Shown: in pieces, positions 51,801-61,400 of the stretch | Numbering within the stretch: the first letter of the stretch is position 1 | Layout of the letters: every line of letters begins with the position of its first letter | Assembly: GCF_031846165.1 (NCBI RefSeq) | Contig: NZ_JAVRIE010000002.1 | Span: 310,001 to 374,000, forward strand | Direction: 5' to 3' | DNA: 64,000 nucleotides | Source: Glaciecola blandensis | GTDB lineage: Bacteria > Pseudomonadota > Gammaproteobacteria > Enterobacterales > Alteromonadaceae | Translations under genes and position numbers: made by a program | The notes under the pieces: model-generated | The model's database searches: none | Seen by the model: only the letters and a program-made list of their open reading frames with translations | What the model was told of the DNA's origin: nothing

Positions 51801-53763
51801 TGCCATAGTGGCTACCCCCACTTTTGTTGGTAGTACCACAATCAGTTTTAATAACACCGACGTTGAAACAGTCACGATGTCGATAAGCAGCCCATCAATT
51901 GCTGCGAGCAATCCTACTGTATGTGATGATGGTTCTGGAAGTTCGTGCGATATCGTGTTTGCAGATGCTGGATTTAGATTTTTATCGGGCACTTCAAATA
52001 GCACAATCATACCAAATCAAACATCTGGTATTGTGTTTGGTGAAGCATTGAAAGTGCAAGCGGTAGAAAACACGGATGGTGTGTGTACTGGCATTTTTAG
52101 TGGCAATCGTACGATTGAACTGGCCCAAGAAAACGTGAATCCTGGTGGGACATCTGGTTTAAGCTTCAATGTAGATGGCAGCCCAATCGCTAAACATAGC
52201 GGATCCACGAGTGTTACCTTGAACTTTGATTCAGATAGCATTGCGACAATTCCAAACCCAGCCTATTTAGATGCTGGCCAAATTCGTCTGCGTGCAAATT
52301 ACAGTGTGGGCGGGGTTAATCTCAGCGGAAGCAGCAATGCGTTTTGGGTGAGTCCTGCAAACTTCGTTATTAGTGCAGAATCTGGCGGTAATGCTTTAAA
52401 TGGTGCAAGTGCATCAGCGTCGACAACGCATCCTGCTGGCGATAACTTCGACTTTGTAGTAAGCGCCTACAATGGTGCATCGACACCTCAGATTACGCAA
52501 AACTACTCGCCGGGACAGCTCCAATTGCGTTTGAGCCGCACGGGTCCAACTTTGTCTGTTAGTGAAAACGGCAGGCTAAACTATTCTGCCAGTGGCTCTG
52601 TCATTAGCAGCGTGGGTGCAAGCTTTGAAAATGTTAACCTGACGAATTTTGTTTCAGGTGTGTCCTCTTTCAATGGGGCTCGTTATTCTGAGGTCGGCCT
52701 GATAAACGTCGATATACAGGATAATAATTATGGTAATGAAGGTATTATTGTGCCAGCAAACGCCATTGATATCGGTCGATTTGTACCAGCTTACTTCACT
52801 CAAACTGTGGTTGATAATGGAAGCTTAGTGGCAAATTATGCCTCAGGGACCGATTTTACAGCCTACATTGGTCAAATGGATGAGTTAGACGCTACGAAAG
52901 GTGCAATTTCGTACCTTTCCAAACCTACTTATGCCATCACTGCCTATAATCGCCAGGGTGAAATTACTCGAAATTATTACCAAGATAGTGAAGGTAGTGT
53001 TAATGATTTTATGAATCTGACTAGTGCGAATATCAGTGTCACAGTGCCCACTGCAGACGAAGCTGCGCTTGGTGTGGACTCTACAGCGTTGGCAGTAAAT
53101 GCGACTATGAATGCCGGGACGCTAAGTCAAAACGATTTAACCGTGTTACCGACCGTCACGGCCTTACCAAAAGGTGTTTTGCACTATCAACTTGCCGATA
53201 CTGATCACTTTGTCTACCCGCGAAGTGCCAATTCGCTGGTCGCACCCTTCACATCAGATATTGATTTTGCCGTATCCGCTATTACAGATGGCGACGGTGT
53301 CAGCGCTACAAGTGTAAGTGCAGCCTCGCCCACAGGTGTTGAATTGCGTTTCGGGCGAATGAATATTGAAAATAGCTTTGGACCGGAAACATCCGACTTC
53401 CCTCAACAGATGAAAATTGAATACTTTGATGGTGATACGTTTATTGTCAGTACAAGTGATAGCTTAAGTAGCTTCGATCCTGCTCGTATTGTGTTGAGCA
53501 ATATCAGTTTAGACCCCGCTCTGAGTGACGTTTTAGGAAGTTCAGGCACCTTTATTGGTGGTAAAGCACAATCCATTCTATTGGAAGCTACGGGCGCTGG
53601 AAACCAAGGCGAAATTGGTGTGACCTATGAGGCCCTCGATTGGTTTACCTATGACTGGGATTCTGATGGTAATTTTGGCGACGATCCTAGTGCCGTTGCA
53701 ACCTTTGGGATCTACCGTGGAAATGACCGCACAATTCACTGGCGAGAAGTGTTCAACGACTAA
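48862..53763 (+). CDS. mshQ: MSHA-associated large adhesin-like protein MshQ
   Basis: 1633 residues with signal peptide (LPLFASVCFLFLSSSAFA-AK). Four LamG/concanavalin-like repeats begin at about residues 31, 255, 473 and 702, each starting with a variant of AEYRFDExxWNGxxGEVxD and ending with a LTxxEI-type helix. Consecutive repeats are linked by a Cys-containing connector such as DGSSRTCPLP. The C-terminal 700 residues are a beta-rich DUF6701-type region (SPANFVISAESGGNALNGAS and PTGVELRFGRMNIENSFGPE). The protein is probably exported with the pilus and acts as a tip or surface adhesin for carbohydrates. Last gene of the operon. Confidence 0.88.
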   Translation: MKYRHLRLGLPLFASVCFLFLSSSAFAAKLAEYRFDESVYNGTAGEVIDSHGNFHGRAVNAQPTEGKICTAVDLSASGISDYVILDPATFDNRDDFTVSLWVKTTKTGNQSLLSGAATGQDNEMLMWFPSHTSFQPYLKGGTLNTISVTSFADNNWHHLLWTRTNDQNCLYRDSVFQGCTTLTTDSVTVESLLLGQEQDSVGGSLVSSQAVEGLIDELVIYDNALTQSEINTLYNNQNAGLNDDGSSRTCPLPEPIAEFRFEDLSWNNVAGEVTDSSGNGNDGRALRGSTLAETSPALTGNPGTCGYAFQNDGSIQVTGLPVDTSTIGAKTTVTFWMNWDGTNNVMPIGWNFHDIWMTSGLMGFNTWNNDLRGISTSGFANTWRHVAVEFTNGSVDSNKIFIDGIEQSLTQYNNANTSRAYVNSELRIGGVSNSTQYDFHGSIDEVRVYNGALTSAQIQTIMAERHPCTVEEAVLEYRFDEFSWNGTSGEVIDRAPNAIDGVAVGDADTIFDGQVCGAGTFDGTGDYVDVTGFDTYLRDTASVAYWFKTTQTGSNTAWVAPGILGLEVAGNGDDIFWGYLDASGHLRMQKGNGSSTRSDSPVNDGNWQHVVMTWNADSGATQMFINGVLEDTANSESGIVTSSFSSIGRIDGSNSALNFIGEVDEVLAFDSILSATDVNDIYTNQLNGRNYDGTERECKVPLAEYRLEESSWTGAAAEVEDQVGNFDAQAINGAVTATDTPAIVGNPGTCGFGEFDGSNDYIALPNSFPNLTDSFTVTAWINPSNLSAGSRIFIDDEQDNGQTRGYGFSLGDPGSGRLRFYSRNVSPISVDTPAVISADTWSFVTIVHDAANKTRQIYVNGVAQSLNGGSSISTYTGSWGEDDGPATIGGETDSGETNSRFTGKIDEVRVYTGALTQTEIASVYAETHACAIPVVHHYEISHDGQGLTCDAETVTIRACADASCSSLSAQATSLNVLADGAIVATPTFVGSTTISFNNTDVETVTMSISSPSIAASNPTVCDDGSGSSCDIVFADAGFRFLSGTSNSTIIPNQTSGIVFGEALKVQAVENTDGVCTGIFSGNRTIELAQENVNPGGTSGLSFNVDGSPIAKHSGSTSVTLNFDSDSIATIPNPAYLDAGQIRLRANYSVGGVNLSGSSNAFWVSPANFVISAESGGNALNGASASASTTHPAGDNFDFVVSAYNGASTPQITQNYSPGQLQLRLSRTGPTLSVSENGRLNYSASGSVISSVGASFENVNLTNFVSGVSSFNGARYSEVGLINVDIQDNNYGNEGIIVPANAIDIGRFVPAYFTQTVVDNGSLVANYASGTDFTAYIGQMDELDATKGAISYLSKPTYAITAYNRQGEITRNYYQDSEGSVNDFMNLTSANISVTVPTADEAALGVDSTALAVNATMNAGTLSQNDLTVLPTVTALPKGVLHYQLADTDHFVYPRSANSLVAPFTSDIDFAVSAITDGDGVSATSVSAASPTGVELRFGRMNIENSFGPETSDFPQQMKIEYFDGDTFIVSTSDSLSSFDPARIVLSNISLDPALSDVLGSSGTFIGGKAQSILLEATGAGNQGEIGVTYEALDWFTYDWDSDGNFGDDPSAVATFGIYRGNDRTIHWREVFND

Positions 53764-53798
53764 TTTTATTATGCATTGCTTGCCCTTATGACAAGGCG

Positions 53799-53833
53799 TT
53801 GGTAAAGTTACAGGATTATTCCTATAATCCTGT
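53799..53833 (+). promoter_or_regulatory. Promoter with overlapping palindrome before mreB
   Basis: TTGGTA (53799-53804), 18 bases, TATAAT (53823-53828) resembles a sigma-70 promoter. A perfect 9-bp inverted repeat, ACAGGATTA-TTCCTA-TAATCCTGT (53810-53833), covers the spacer and the -10 box. The palindrome may be an operator or simply DNA structure; no known factor is recognised. Confidence 0.55.
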
Positions 53834-53909
53834 GATAAGTGGGCGCGAGTGTTTATAAAAACACCTTTTGTAGCCGCAAATAACAACAAAAATAACCTAA
53901 AGGCATTCC

Positions 53910-54953
53910 ATGTTTAAAAAGCTTAGAGGTATGTTCTCAAACGACCTTTCGATCGACTTGGGAACAGCGAATACGCTGATCTATGTAAAAGATCAAGGCA
54001 TTGTTCTAAACGAACCCTCTGTTGTGGCGATACGCCAAGAGCGAGCTGGCGGCCCAAAAAGCGTCGCCGCGGTTGGTCATGAAGCAAAACAAATGTTGGG
54101 TCGAACACCGGGTAACATTAAGGCTATTCGTCCAATGAAAGATGGCGTTATTGCCGACTTTTACGTCACTGAAAAAATGTTACAACACTTCATTAAGCAG
54201 GTGCATGATAATAACTTCTTGCGTCCAAGCCCAAGAGTTTTAGTCTGTGTGCCTTGTGGTTCTACTCAGGTTGAACGCCGTGCTATCCGTGAATCAGCTT
54301 TGGGTGCCGGTGCGCGTGAAGTATATTTGATTGATGAGCCTATGGCGGCAGCGATTGGTTCTGGTTTACCGGTATCCGAAGCAACCGGCTCGATGGTTGT
54401 TGATATCGGTGGTGGTACAACGGAAGTTGCTATCATTTCCTTGAATGGGGTTGTTTACTCATCTTCAGTGCGCATTGGTGGTGATAAATTTGATGAAGCG
54501 ATCATCAATTATATTCGACGTAACTTTGGTTCACTCATTGGTGAAGCGACCGCTGAACGTATTAAGCATGAAATTGGTGCAGCCTACCCGGGCGAAGAAG
54601 TCAAAGAGATTGAAGTGCGTGGCCGAAATTTAGCCGAAGGTGTGCCTCGTGGTTTCAATCTTAACAGCAACGAAATTTTAGAAGCCCTGCAAGAACCTTT
54701 ATCAGGTATTGTGAGTGCGGTGATGGTTGCTCTCGAACAATCCCCACCTGAACTTGCATCGGATATTTCTGAGCGAGGAATGGTACTCACAGGCGGTGGT
54801 GCATTACTCAAAGACTTAGATCGCTTACTAATGGAAGAAACCGGTATTCCTGTGGTAATCGCTGATGATCCACTGACTTGTGTGGCTCGTGGTGGCGGTA
54901 AGGCTTTCGATATGATTGATTTACATGGTGGCGACCTATTTAGCTACGAATAG
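53910..54953 (+). CDS. mreB: Rod-shape-determining actin homologue MreB
   Basis: 347 residues, full length. Actin-like ATPase: phosphate-1 loop LSIDLGTANTLIYVKDQGIV, MVVDIGGGTTEVAIISLNGV (phosphate 2), and GMVLTGGGALLKDLDRLLME (adenosine). It forms membrane-bound filaments that guide lateral cell-wall synthesis with MreC and MreD. Starts 146 bases after mshQ, behind its own promoter-like sequence. Followed by mreC and mreD in the usual order. Confidence 0.98.
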   Translation: MFKKLRGMFSNDLSIDLGTANTLIYVKDQGIVLNEPSVVAIRQERAGGPKSVAAVGHEAKQMLGRTPGNIKAIRPMKDGVIADFYVTEKMLQHFIKQVHDNNFLRPSPRVLVCVPCGSTQVERRAIRESALGAGAREVYLIDEPMAAAIGSGLPVSEATGSMVVDIGGGTTEVAIISLNGVVYSSSVRIGGDKFDEAIINYIRRNFGSLIGEATAERIKHEIGAAYPGEEVKEIEVRGRNLAEGVPRGFNLNSNEILEALQEPLSGIVSAVMVALEQSPPELASDISERGMVLTGGGALLKDLDRLLMEETGIPVVIADDPLTCVARGGGKAFDMIDLHGGDLFSYE

Positions 54954-54979
54954 CCTCAACGAGTAGTCTATTTTCTATC

Positions 54980-55915
54980 ATGAATGAAGTTTTCGCCAGA
55001 GGCCCAAGCCTCCCAGTTAGATTAGCCATCGTTCTAGTGTTTTCACTGGCTGCGATGCTTATCGATACTAAGGTTGAAAACTTCGCCACTGCACGTACTT
55101 ATCTGAACTCAATGGTCAGTCCTTTGCAATATATCGCCAATTTACCTGGCGCTATGATGAGTTGGAGTGCTGACCGTTTCAAATCAAGACAAAAGCTCCT
55201 AAACGATAACGAAGACTTAACTTATCAAATCACTTTGATGAGTGAGCAGTTGCAGCGCTTCAAGATTTTAGAGCAAGAAAACAATAACCTTCGCAAGCTA
55301 CTTGACGCTCCTGTGCGTGACAATATGCATAAAATGATCACCGAGCTAATGGCGGTCGATACTAACCCTTATAGTCATCAAATTGTGGTTAACAAGGGGG
55401 CAATTGACGGTGTGTTTCTGAACCAACCTGTACTCGATGACAATGGTATTGTGGGCCAAGTGTCAGAGGTTGGCACAACAAATAGTCGTATTTTATTAAT
55501 CTCGGATGTTACTCACGCAATTCCAGTGCGCATTGAACGCAATAACGTGCGCTTTATTGCGATTGGTGACGGTAGCCTGGATGCGATAAATCTACAACAT
55601 GTTCCCCATAGTGCTGATCTCCTGGAAGGTGACGTATTGGTCTCTTCTGGTTTAGGCGATGTCTTCCCTGAGGGTTATCCGGTCGGTATTATTACGTCCA
55701 TCATTCGAGACGAAGGCCGCCCATTCGCACAAGTCCAGGCGACGCCCTTAGCGCAATTAGACCGTTTAAAATATCTTTTACTCTTATGGCCAGCGGATAT
55801 GGCGCCAGATGGTGCTATTGCGCCAGGTGATGAGCGTTTTGAACAATTAAAATCCGGTATGACTGACAGCGACACTTCTGAGCAACAAGATCTGGAACAG
55901 GAGAATGCGCGATGA
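54980..55915 (+). CDS. mreC: Rod-shape-determining protein MreC
   Basis: 311 residues. One N-terminal membrane helix (VRLAIVLVFSLAAMLIDTKV), a coiled coil (LLNDNEDLTYQITLMSEQLQ), then the MreC beta-domains (HQIVVNKGAIDGVFLNQPVL, GIVGQVSEVGTTNSRILLIS, VLVSSGLGDVFPEGYPVGII). The tail is acidic (DSDTSEQQDLEQENAR). It links the cytoplasmic MreB filaments to periplasmic wall synthesis. The stop overlaps the mreD start by four bases. Confidence 0.96.
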   Translation: MNEVFARGPSLPVRLAIVLVFSLAAMLIDTKVENFATARTYLNSMVSPLQYIANLPGAMMSWSADRFKSRQKLLNDNEDLTYQITLMSEQLQRFKILEQENNNLRKLLDAPVRDNMHKMITELMAVDTNPYSHQIVVNKGAIDGVFLNQPVLDDNGIVGQVSEVGTTNSRILLISDVTHAIPVRIERNNVRFIAIGDGSLDAINLQHVPHSADLLEGDVLVSSGLGDVFPEGYPVGIITSIIRDEGRPFAQVQATPLAQLDRLKYLLLLWPADMAPDGAIAPGDERFEQLKSGMTDSDTSEQQDLEQENAR

Positions 55916-56388
55916 AGGGGAAGCAGTTTTTAATCCCTGCAAGCATTATTGTTGCCTTCATTTTGCAAATTATGCCGATGCCGGTGGCTATTGATTTATA
56001 CCGTCCTGATTGGCTTCTTTTAATTCTGTGTTATTGGAGTATGGCCTTACCTAATAGGGTTGGTGTTGGCGTGGCTGCAATTTGCGGTATCGTGATTGAT
56101 ATTTTATATGGCACTGCGCTTGGCGTACATAGCTTTGCGATGGCAATCCCTGTTTACCTAGTTGCTGCAAATTATCAACGATTCCGAAACTACAGTGTAG
56201 TACAGCAAGCGGTCATGATTTTTGTGCTTGCGACGTTGTACCACATGCTGGTTTATTGGCTGCAATATTGGCTTACAGGTATTCAATTTCGATTTGAGTT
56301 GCTATGGCCTGTCGTCACTTCTGTATTTATTTGGCCTTGGCTTTTCTGGTTGCTTAGACGGTATCGCAGATTACTAAGAGTGACCTAA
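55912..56388 (+). CDS. mreD: Rod-shape-determining protein MreD
   Basis: 158 residues, five or six membrane helices, starting KGKQFLIPASIIVAFILQIM and containing YRPDWLLLILCYWSMALPNR and GIVIDILYGTALGVHSFAMA, the core MreD signature. Inner-membrane partner of MreC in the elongation complex. It is translationally coupled to mreC, and the maf gene starts two bases after its stop. Confidence 0.95.
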   Translation: MKGKQFLIPASIIVAFILQIMPMPVAIDLYRPDWLLLILCYWSMALPNRVGVGVAAICGIVIDILYGTALGVHSFAMAIPVYLVAANYQRFRNYSVVQQAVMIFVLATLYHMLVYWLQYWLTGIQFRFELLWPVVTSVFIWPWLFWLLRRYRRLLRVT

Positions 56389-56389
56389 G

Positions 56390-56962
56390 ATGTCTCTTTG
56401 TCGGGTTATTTTGGCCTCCGCGTCGCCGCGACGTAAAGAGCTTCTGCAACATCTCATTCCTCACTTTGACATCATCAGCGCAGATGTCGATGAAACGCCG
56501 CTAGCGGACGAGAGTCCAGAGCGCTTAGTTGCACGCTTAGCTGAAGCAAAAGCCACTAAAGTAGCCACTCATCATCCCGATAAATTAGTTATCGGTGCAG
56601 ATACCATCGTGACATTTGGTGATCAAATATTTGGCAAACCTGAAAATCAAAATGATAGTATAAGAATGTTGTCTATGCTGTCTTCTCAAACCCATCAAGT
56701 GATCACAGCAGTGGCATTTCGTTATCAAAATAAATCTTTTGTAGAGCAAGTGAAAACTCAAGTCACTTTTGCCTGTCTTAATGAACAAGACATGCGCAAT
56801 TATTGGCAGAGTGGAGAGCCACAAGACAAAGCGGGAAGCTATGCTATACAGGGGATTGGTGGCCAGTTTGTCAAAAGCATTAAAGGTAGTCATAGCAATG
56901 TTGTTGGACTGCCTCTCTACGAAACCAAAGTAATGCTGAACAAAATCGGGTACTTGAACTAG
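56390..56962 (+). CDS. maf: Maf-family nucleotide pyrophosphatase (YhdE type)
   Basis: 190 residues. N-terminal motif LASASPRRKELL and the acidic catalytic stretch VIGADTIVTFGDQIFGKPEN identify Maf; DKAGSYAIQGIGGQFVKSIK and NVVGLPLYETK complete the fold. E. coli YhdE, found in the same place between mreD and rng, is a dTTP/UTP pyrophosphatase that clears non-canonical nucleotides and affects septum formation. It starts just after mreD and ends 10 bases before rng. Confidence 0.95.
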   Translation: MSLCRVILASASPRRKELLQHLIPHFDIISADVDETPLADESPERLVARLAEAKATKVATHHPDKLVIGADTIVTFGDQIFGKPENQNDSIRMLSMLSSQTHQVITAVAFRYQNKSFVEQVKTQVTFACLNEQDMRNYWQSGEPQDKAGSYAIQGIGGQFVKSIKGSHSNVVGLPLYETKVMLNKIGYLN

Positions 56963-56972
56963 GAAATCACAT

Positions 56973-58439
56973 ATGAGCGCAGAGTTGCTAATCAATGTTA
57001 CGCCGTCTGAATCACGGGTTGCGCTGATAGAAAACGGTATCTTACAAGAAATTCATATCGAACGGCACACCAAGAAAGGCCTCGTTGGCAATATCTATCG
57101 TGGCAAAGTCAGCCGAGTATTACCTGGTATGCAAGCCGCCTTTGTTGATATTGGTTTAGATAAAGCGGCTTTTTTACATGCTTCCGACATTGCTATGCAT
57201 GACGAACTAGTAGATGACGTTAGCGATACGCCTATTGAGAAAAAAGACATTCGTGAATTGGTCCGTGATGGTCAGGATATCGTCGTGCAAGTGGTGAAAG
57301 ACCCCTTAGGTACAAAAGGCGCCCGCCTTACCACTGACATCACTTTGCCATCAAGATACCTGGTATTTATGCCTAGCGTGACTCATGTCGGTATTTCACA
57401 ACGTATAGAAGATGAAGCAGAACGTGATCGTTTAAAAGGGCTAGTAGGTGGACATTGCGATGATCAAGGTGGCTTTATTGTGCGCACAGCGGCAGAAGGC
57501 GTCTCAGAAAATGAATTGAAGCAAGACGCTGCATTCCTTAGACGGCTTTGGGCTAAGATCCAATCGCGTATGACCAAGAAGATGTCTCATGTGTTGTATG
57601 AAGACTTGCCGCTTGCGCGCAGAGTATTGCGTGACTTTGTTGGTACTGAGCTTGATCGTATTCGCATTGATTCAAAACTGTCATACACAGAATTACAAGA
57701 GTTCACTAAGGACTACGTCCCTGAGCTGAGCGAAAAACTAGAGTACTATAAAGGTGAGCGTCCAATATTTGATCTCTACGATGTAGAAAATGAATCCCAG
57801 CGAGCGCTCGAGCGTCGTGTCGACCTAAAGTCTGGGGGCTATCTAATTATTGACCAGACCGAAGCAATGACGACAATTGACATCAACACGGGTGCATTTG
57901 TTGGTCATCGAAACCTTGAAGAAACCATTTTCAATACGAACATTGAAGCGACCGTCGCCATTGCACGTCAACTGCGTTTGCGCAACTTAGGTGGCATGGT
58001 CCTAATTGACTTTATAGATATGATTGAACCTGACCACAAAAGACGTGTCTTACATAGTCTAGAAGTGGCAATGAGCAAAGATCGTGCGAAGTCGAACATT
58101 CACGGCTTTACGGCACTCGGCTTAATTGAAATGACACGCAAGCGCACACGCGAAAGCCTAGAACACATTTTGTGTGGTGAATGTCCCGCATGTAAAGGTC
58201 GTGGGAGTATTAAAACCGTTGAAACCATCTGTTTTGAAATAATGCGTGAAATAGTGCGTGTGAATAGGGCGTATGATGCTGATAAATTCGTCGTCTACGC
58301 TTCTCAAATTGTAGCTGAAGCGCTTATGGGTGAAGAATCTCATATGTTGGCCGAATTGGAAGTATTCGTGTCAAAACAAATCAAAGTACAAACGGAGTTG
58401 TTGTATCATCAAGACAAATTTGATGTGGTAATGATGTGA
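56973..58439 (+). CDS. rng: Ribonuclease G
   Basis: 488 residues, usual length for RNase G rather than RNase E (no long C-terminal scaffold). S1 domain at the start (KKGLVGNIYRGKVSRVLPGM, QAAFVDIGLDKAAFLHASDI), catalytic Asp motifs in TTIDINTGAFVG and VLIDFIDMIEPDHKRRVL, and the zinc-link cysteines CPAC at residues 404-407. It processes the 16S rRNA 5' end and degrades some mRNAs. The stop overlaps the yhdP GTG by four bases (GTGA). Confidence 0.97.
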   Translation: MSAELLINVTPSESRVALIENGILQEIHIERHTKKGLVGNIYRGKVSRVLPGMQAAFVDIGLDKAAFLHASDIAMHDELVDDVSDTPIEKKDIRELVRDGQDIVVQVVKDPLGTKGARLTTDITLPSRYLVFMPSVTHVGISQRIEDEAERDRLKGLVGGHCDDQGGFIVRTAAEGVSENELKQDAAFLRRLWAKIQSRMTKKMSHVLYEDLPLARRVLRDFVGTELDRIRIDSKLSYTELQEFTKDYVPELSEKLEYYKGERPIFDLYDVENESQRALERRVDLKSGGYLIIDQTEAMTTIDINTGAFVGHRNLEETIFNTNIEATVAIARQLRLRNLGGMVLIDFIDMIEPDHKRRVLHSLEVAMSKDRAKSNIHGFTALGLIEMTRKRTRESLEHILCGECPACKGRGSIKTVETICFEIMREIVRVNRAYDADKFVVYASQIVAEALMGEESHMLAELEVFVSKQIKVQTELLYHQDKFDVVMM

Positions 58440-61400
58440 ACAAATTTTCCAGCGTAGCAACCTATTTAGTCCGAAAGTTATGGACAGTAGTGGCTATCAG
58501 TTTAGTGGTTTTCGCTTTACTGATGAGCTTGTTACGCTATTCCCTGCCCTTACTGAATGACAAAAAGCATTTATTCGAAGAGTTTGCGCAAACTGAATAT
58601 GGTGTAGCGCTGCAGATAGAGTCTATATCGGCTTCTTGGCAAGGTATCGGGCCGGCCATTGTGCTGAACGAGGTCAGCCTTGAACAAAATGAAAAGTCCC
58701 CCCTTTCCCTGAATATCGAAAATATTTATATTGAAATAGATTTTTGGGATTCATTACTCACTGGCCAAATCTCCTCTAAAAACTTCAGCCTAGATGGCTT
58801 GCTATTAGACCTAGACTTACAAAGAATACAAGACGACAGTAGCACTGACTTTCCTATTATGGACGCACTTGAAGGCTTATTCCTAGAGCAGCTACAAACC
58901 TTTTCGTTGGTGAATAGCGTGGTCAGTATTAGCGGTGAAAATAACCGACAGTCTTTCAATATTCAAAACCTTTCATGGCTGAACAAAGGTGAGCGTCACC
59001 AAGGTTCAGGCTTAATGAAAGTATCTGAACTTGCTAATAACTCTGCCGTATTTGTGATTGATTTAGTGGGCAATGCGAATAACTTTGATGGCACTATTTA
59101 CGCGAAAGCCGATGAGCTCGATTTATCACCCTGGGTAAATGAGTTTTCCGCACTGGAAAGTGAGCTTTTAGAGGGGCGCGCCAACTTTGAATTCTGGGCG
59201 GATATTAATCGTCGTAAAATCACGAAGGTATATGGAAAGATAAAACCAACCCGCTTTATTTGGAAACAAGAGTCTGTAGACCTGAGCAGTGGTATCGATT
59301 CGGGAATATTTGTGGCCCAGCCGAAAGGTGGTCGCTGGCTGTTCAATATAAAAGAACTCAAACTTTCAGTGTACGACCAAGTATTAAGTACAGATTGGAA
59401 AGGCTCTCTGTCGAAAAGTGGTGAGTTGCAAATTCAAAGCGCCAGCGCATTCCCAATCAAACCTTTGCTACCCTTAACCGGGCTGTTTAGTAGTGAGCTC
59501 AATAGACAATTGCGCGATATGGACCTTTCAGCACGCTTAGATAAATTAGCCATTCAAAAACGACCTAATGGCATATCAGCATGGGCTGAAATTAATCAAT
59601 TAGCTTGGCAACAAAATAAAAACGTCCCCGGCATGTCCGACCTTGCAATGACCTTCGCTTGGCAAAAAAATGTGGGCGCAGTGACGCTCGAGGGTAAGGA
59701 TGTGAATGTTGCAGTGGGGGAAGTCTTTGACGATGATCTTGTGGTCGACAATCTGTTACTTCCTCTGCAATTTTACCAAGATGATGATGCGTGGCATCTG
59801 GGTGCTAAAGGCTTTGACATTGAGCTGCCAGAAACGTCAATGGGTGGCAGTTTTGAGTACAACTTTAGCAATCAAGTGCTGAATTCTGTGAGCACGGTAA
59901 AAGCCTTAGATGTATCACAAATCCAGCGCTTTTTGCCAAATGAGCCGCTTTTAGGAAAGGAAGTTAAGTCCTTCTTGAGCCGAGCATTCTATGCTGAAGG
60001 TCAGGTGGAAGAGGCGCGCATCTTGTGGAGTGGCCGCTTTGCTGACTACCCGTTCACAAATAATGAAGGTGTGTTTCAAGCACAAGTAGATATCCGAGAC
60101 GCAGATTTTTTATTTGACAGAAGCTGGCCATCGATTACAAATTTAGATTTAGACCTGCATTTTGAAAATTTGGGTTTAACAATGAAGAGCAAAGAAGCCA
60201 AGTTGGGCGAAATCGACGTGCGTGATATCAATGCATACATCCCACTTCTGACCAAAGGCGCCGATTTGATTATTGAAGCGGTAGGTGTTGGCAATGGCTA
60301 TGGGATTTCACAGGTTTTTGCGCAGAGCAGTTTACAAGATGGGCTTGGTCGTACACTGAGCAAAGACGTGTTAGTGAGTAACGAAATAGAAGCACAGCTG
60401 TCAATTTACGTTCCCCTAGATGATACAAAAAGTACTTCGGCGAGTGGAATCGTCACCCTAAACGATAATTTTGTGCAAATCCCAAGTTTGCAATTAGCTT
60501 TAGAAAACACCAAAGGTCGACTCATTTTTGACAATGACAAAATTTGGATTAATAGGCTGAAAGCAGAACTTTTAGGCCAGAGTATCGCTGTTGATTTTAA
60601 GGGCGAGCAAGCTAACGATGAGTATGTATTAGATATTGATGTTTTGGGAGAGAACTGGGACGTCAGCCCCTTAGTTCCTTATATTAGTGAAGAGCTAGGA
60701 AGCTACCTGAGCGGTGAGAGTAGTTGGCAGTCGAGTATTGATGTGGCTTTGGGGAAAGACGCATATGAATATACAGCAACGGTATTTTCTCAGCTAGATA
60801 GCATAGACTCTGTGTTACCAGCCCCTTTTGATAAACAGTCGAGTGAATCCAAGCGCTTATCGGCTGATATCAGCGGCAACAAACAAGCATCAAATATTAA
60901 AGTGACTTTAGGCGATGAAGTCACGTTTGATGGTATTTTACCGCATAAAGAAATGCAGTTTAGCCGTGCGCATTTGGCCATAGGTGCAAGCGATTTTGTT
61001 GGGCGAGGTGTTGGTTTTAGCATCAGTGCGAACCTGCCAGAAATACAACTCTCTACTTGGTATCAGAGCATCGCGGCACTGCTAGCTGGAGTGCCCAGCG
61101 GTGATGAATCTGAAGACGCAAAGAAGGCTTTATTTGAAGCTCCGCAGCGTATTTTTATCGAAACAGATAACTTGGTAGTTGCAGGCCAAAGTCTATCGGA
61201 TGTGGATGCAACTGTGAAAACAATCAATAAAGATTGGATTATTGATTTGGTATCCGACCAAGCCAAGGCACAAATCACCTTTCATCAGCGCTGGGTCGAA
61301 GAGGGTATTGAAATCAATGCTGATTTTGTACGATTCAACGACTGGCTCGCTCAAGAACAAGATTTAGGCCCTGAAATTGAACCTCAGTCTTTACCTCGGA

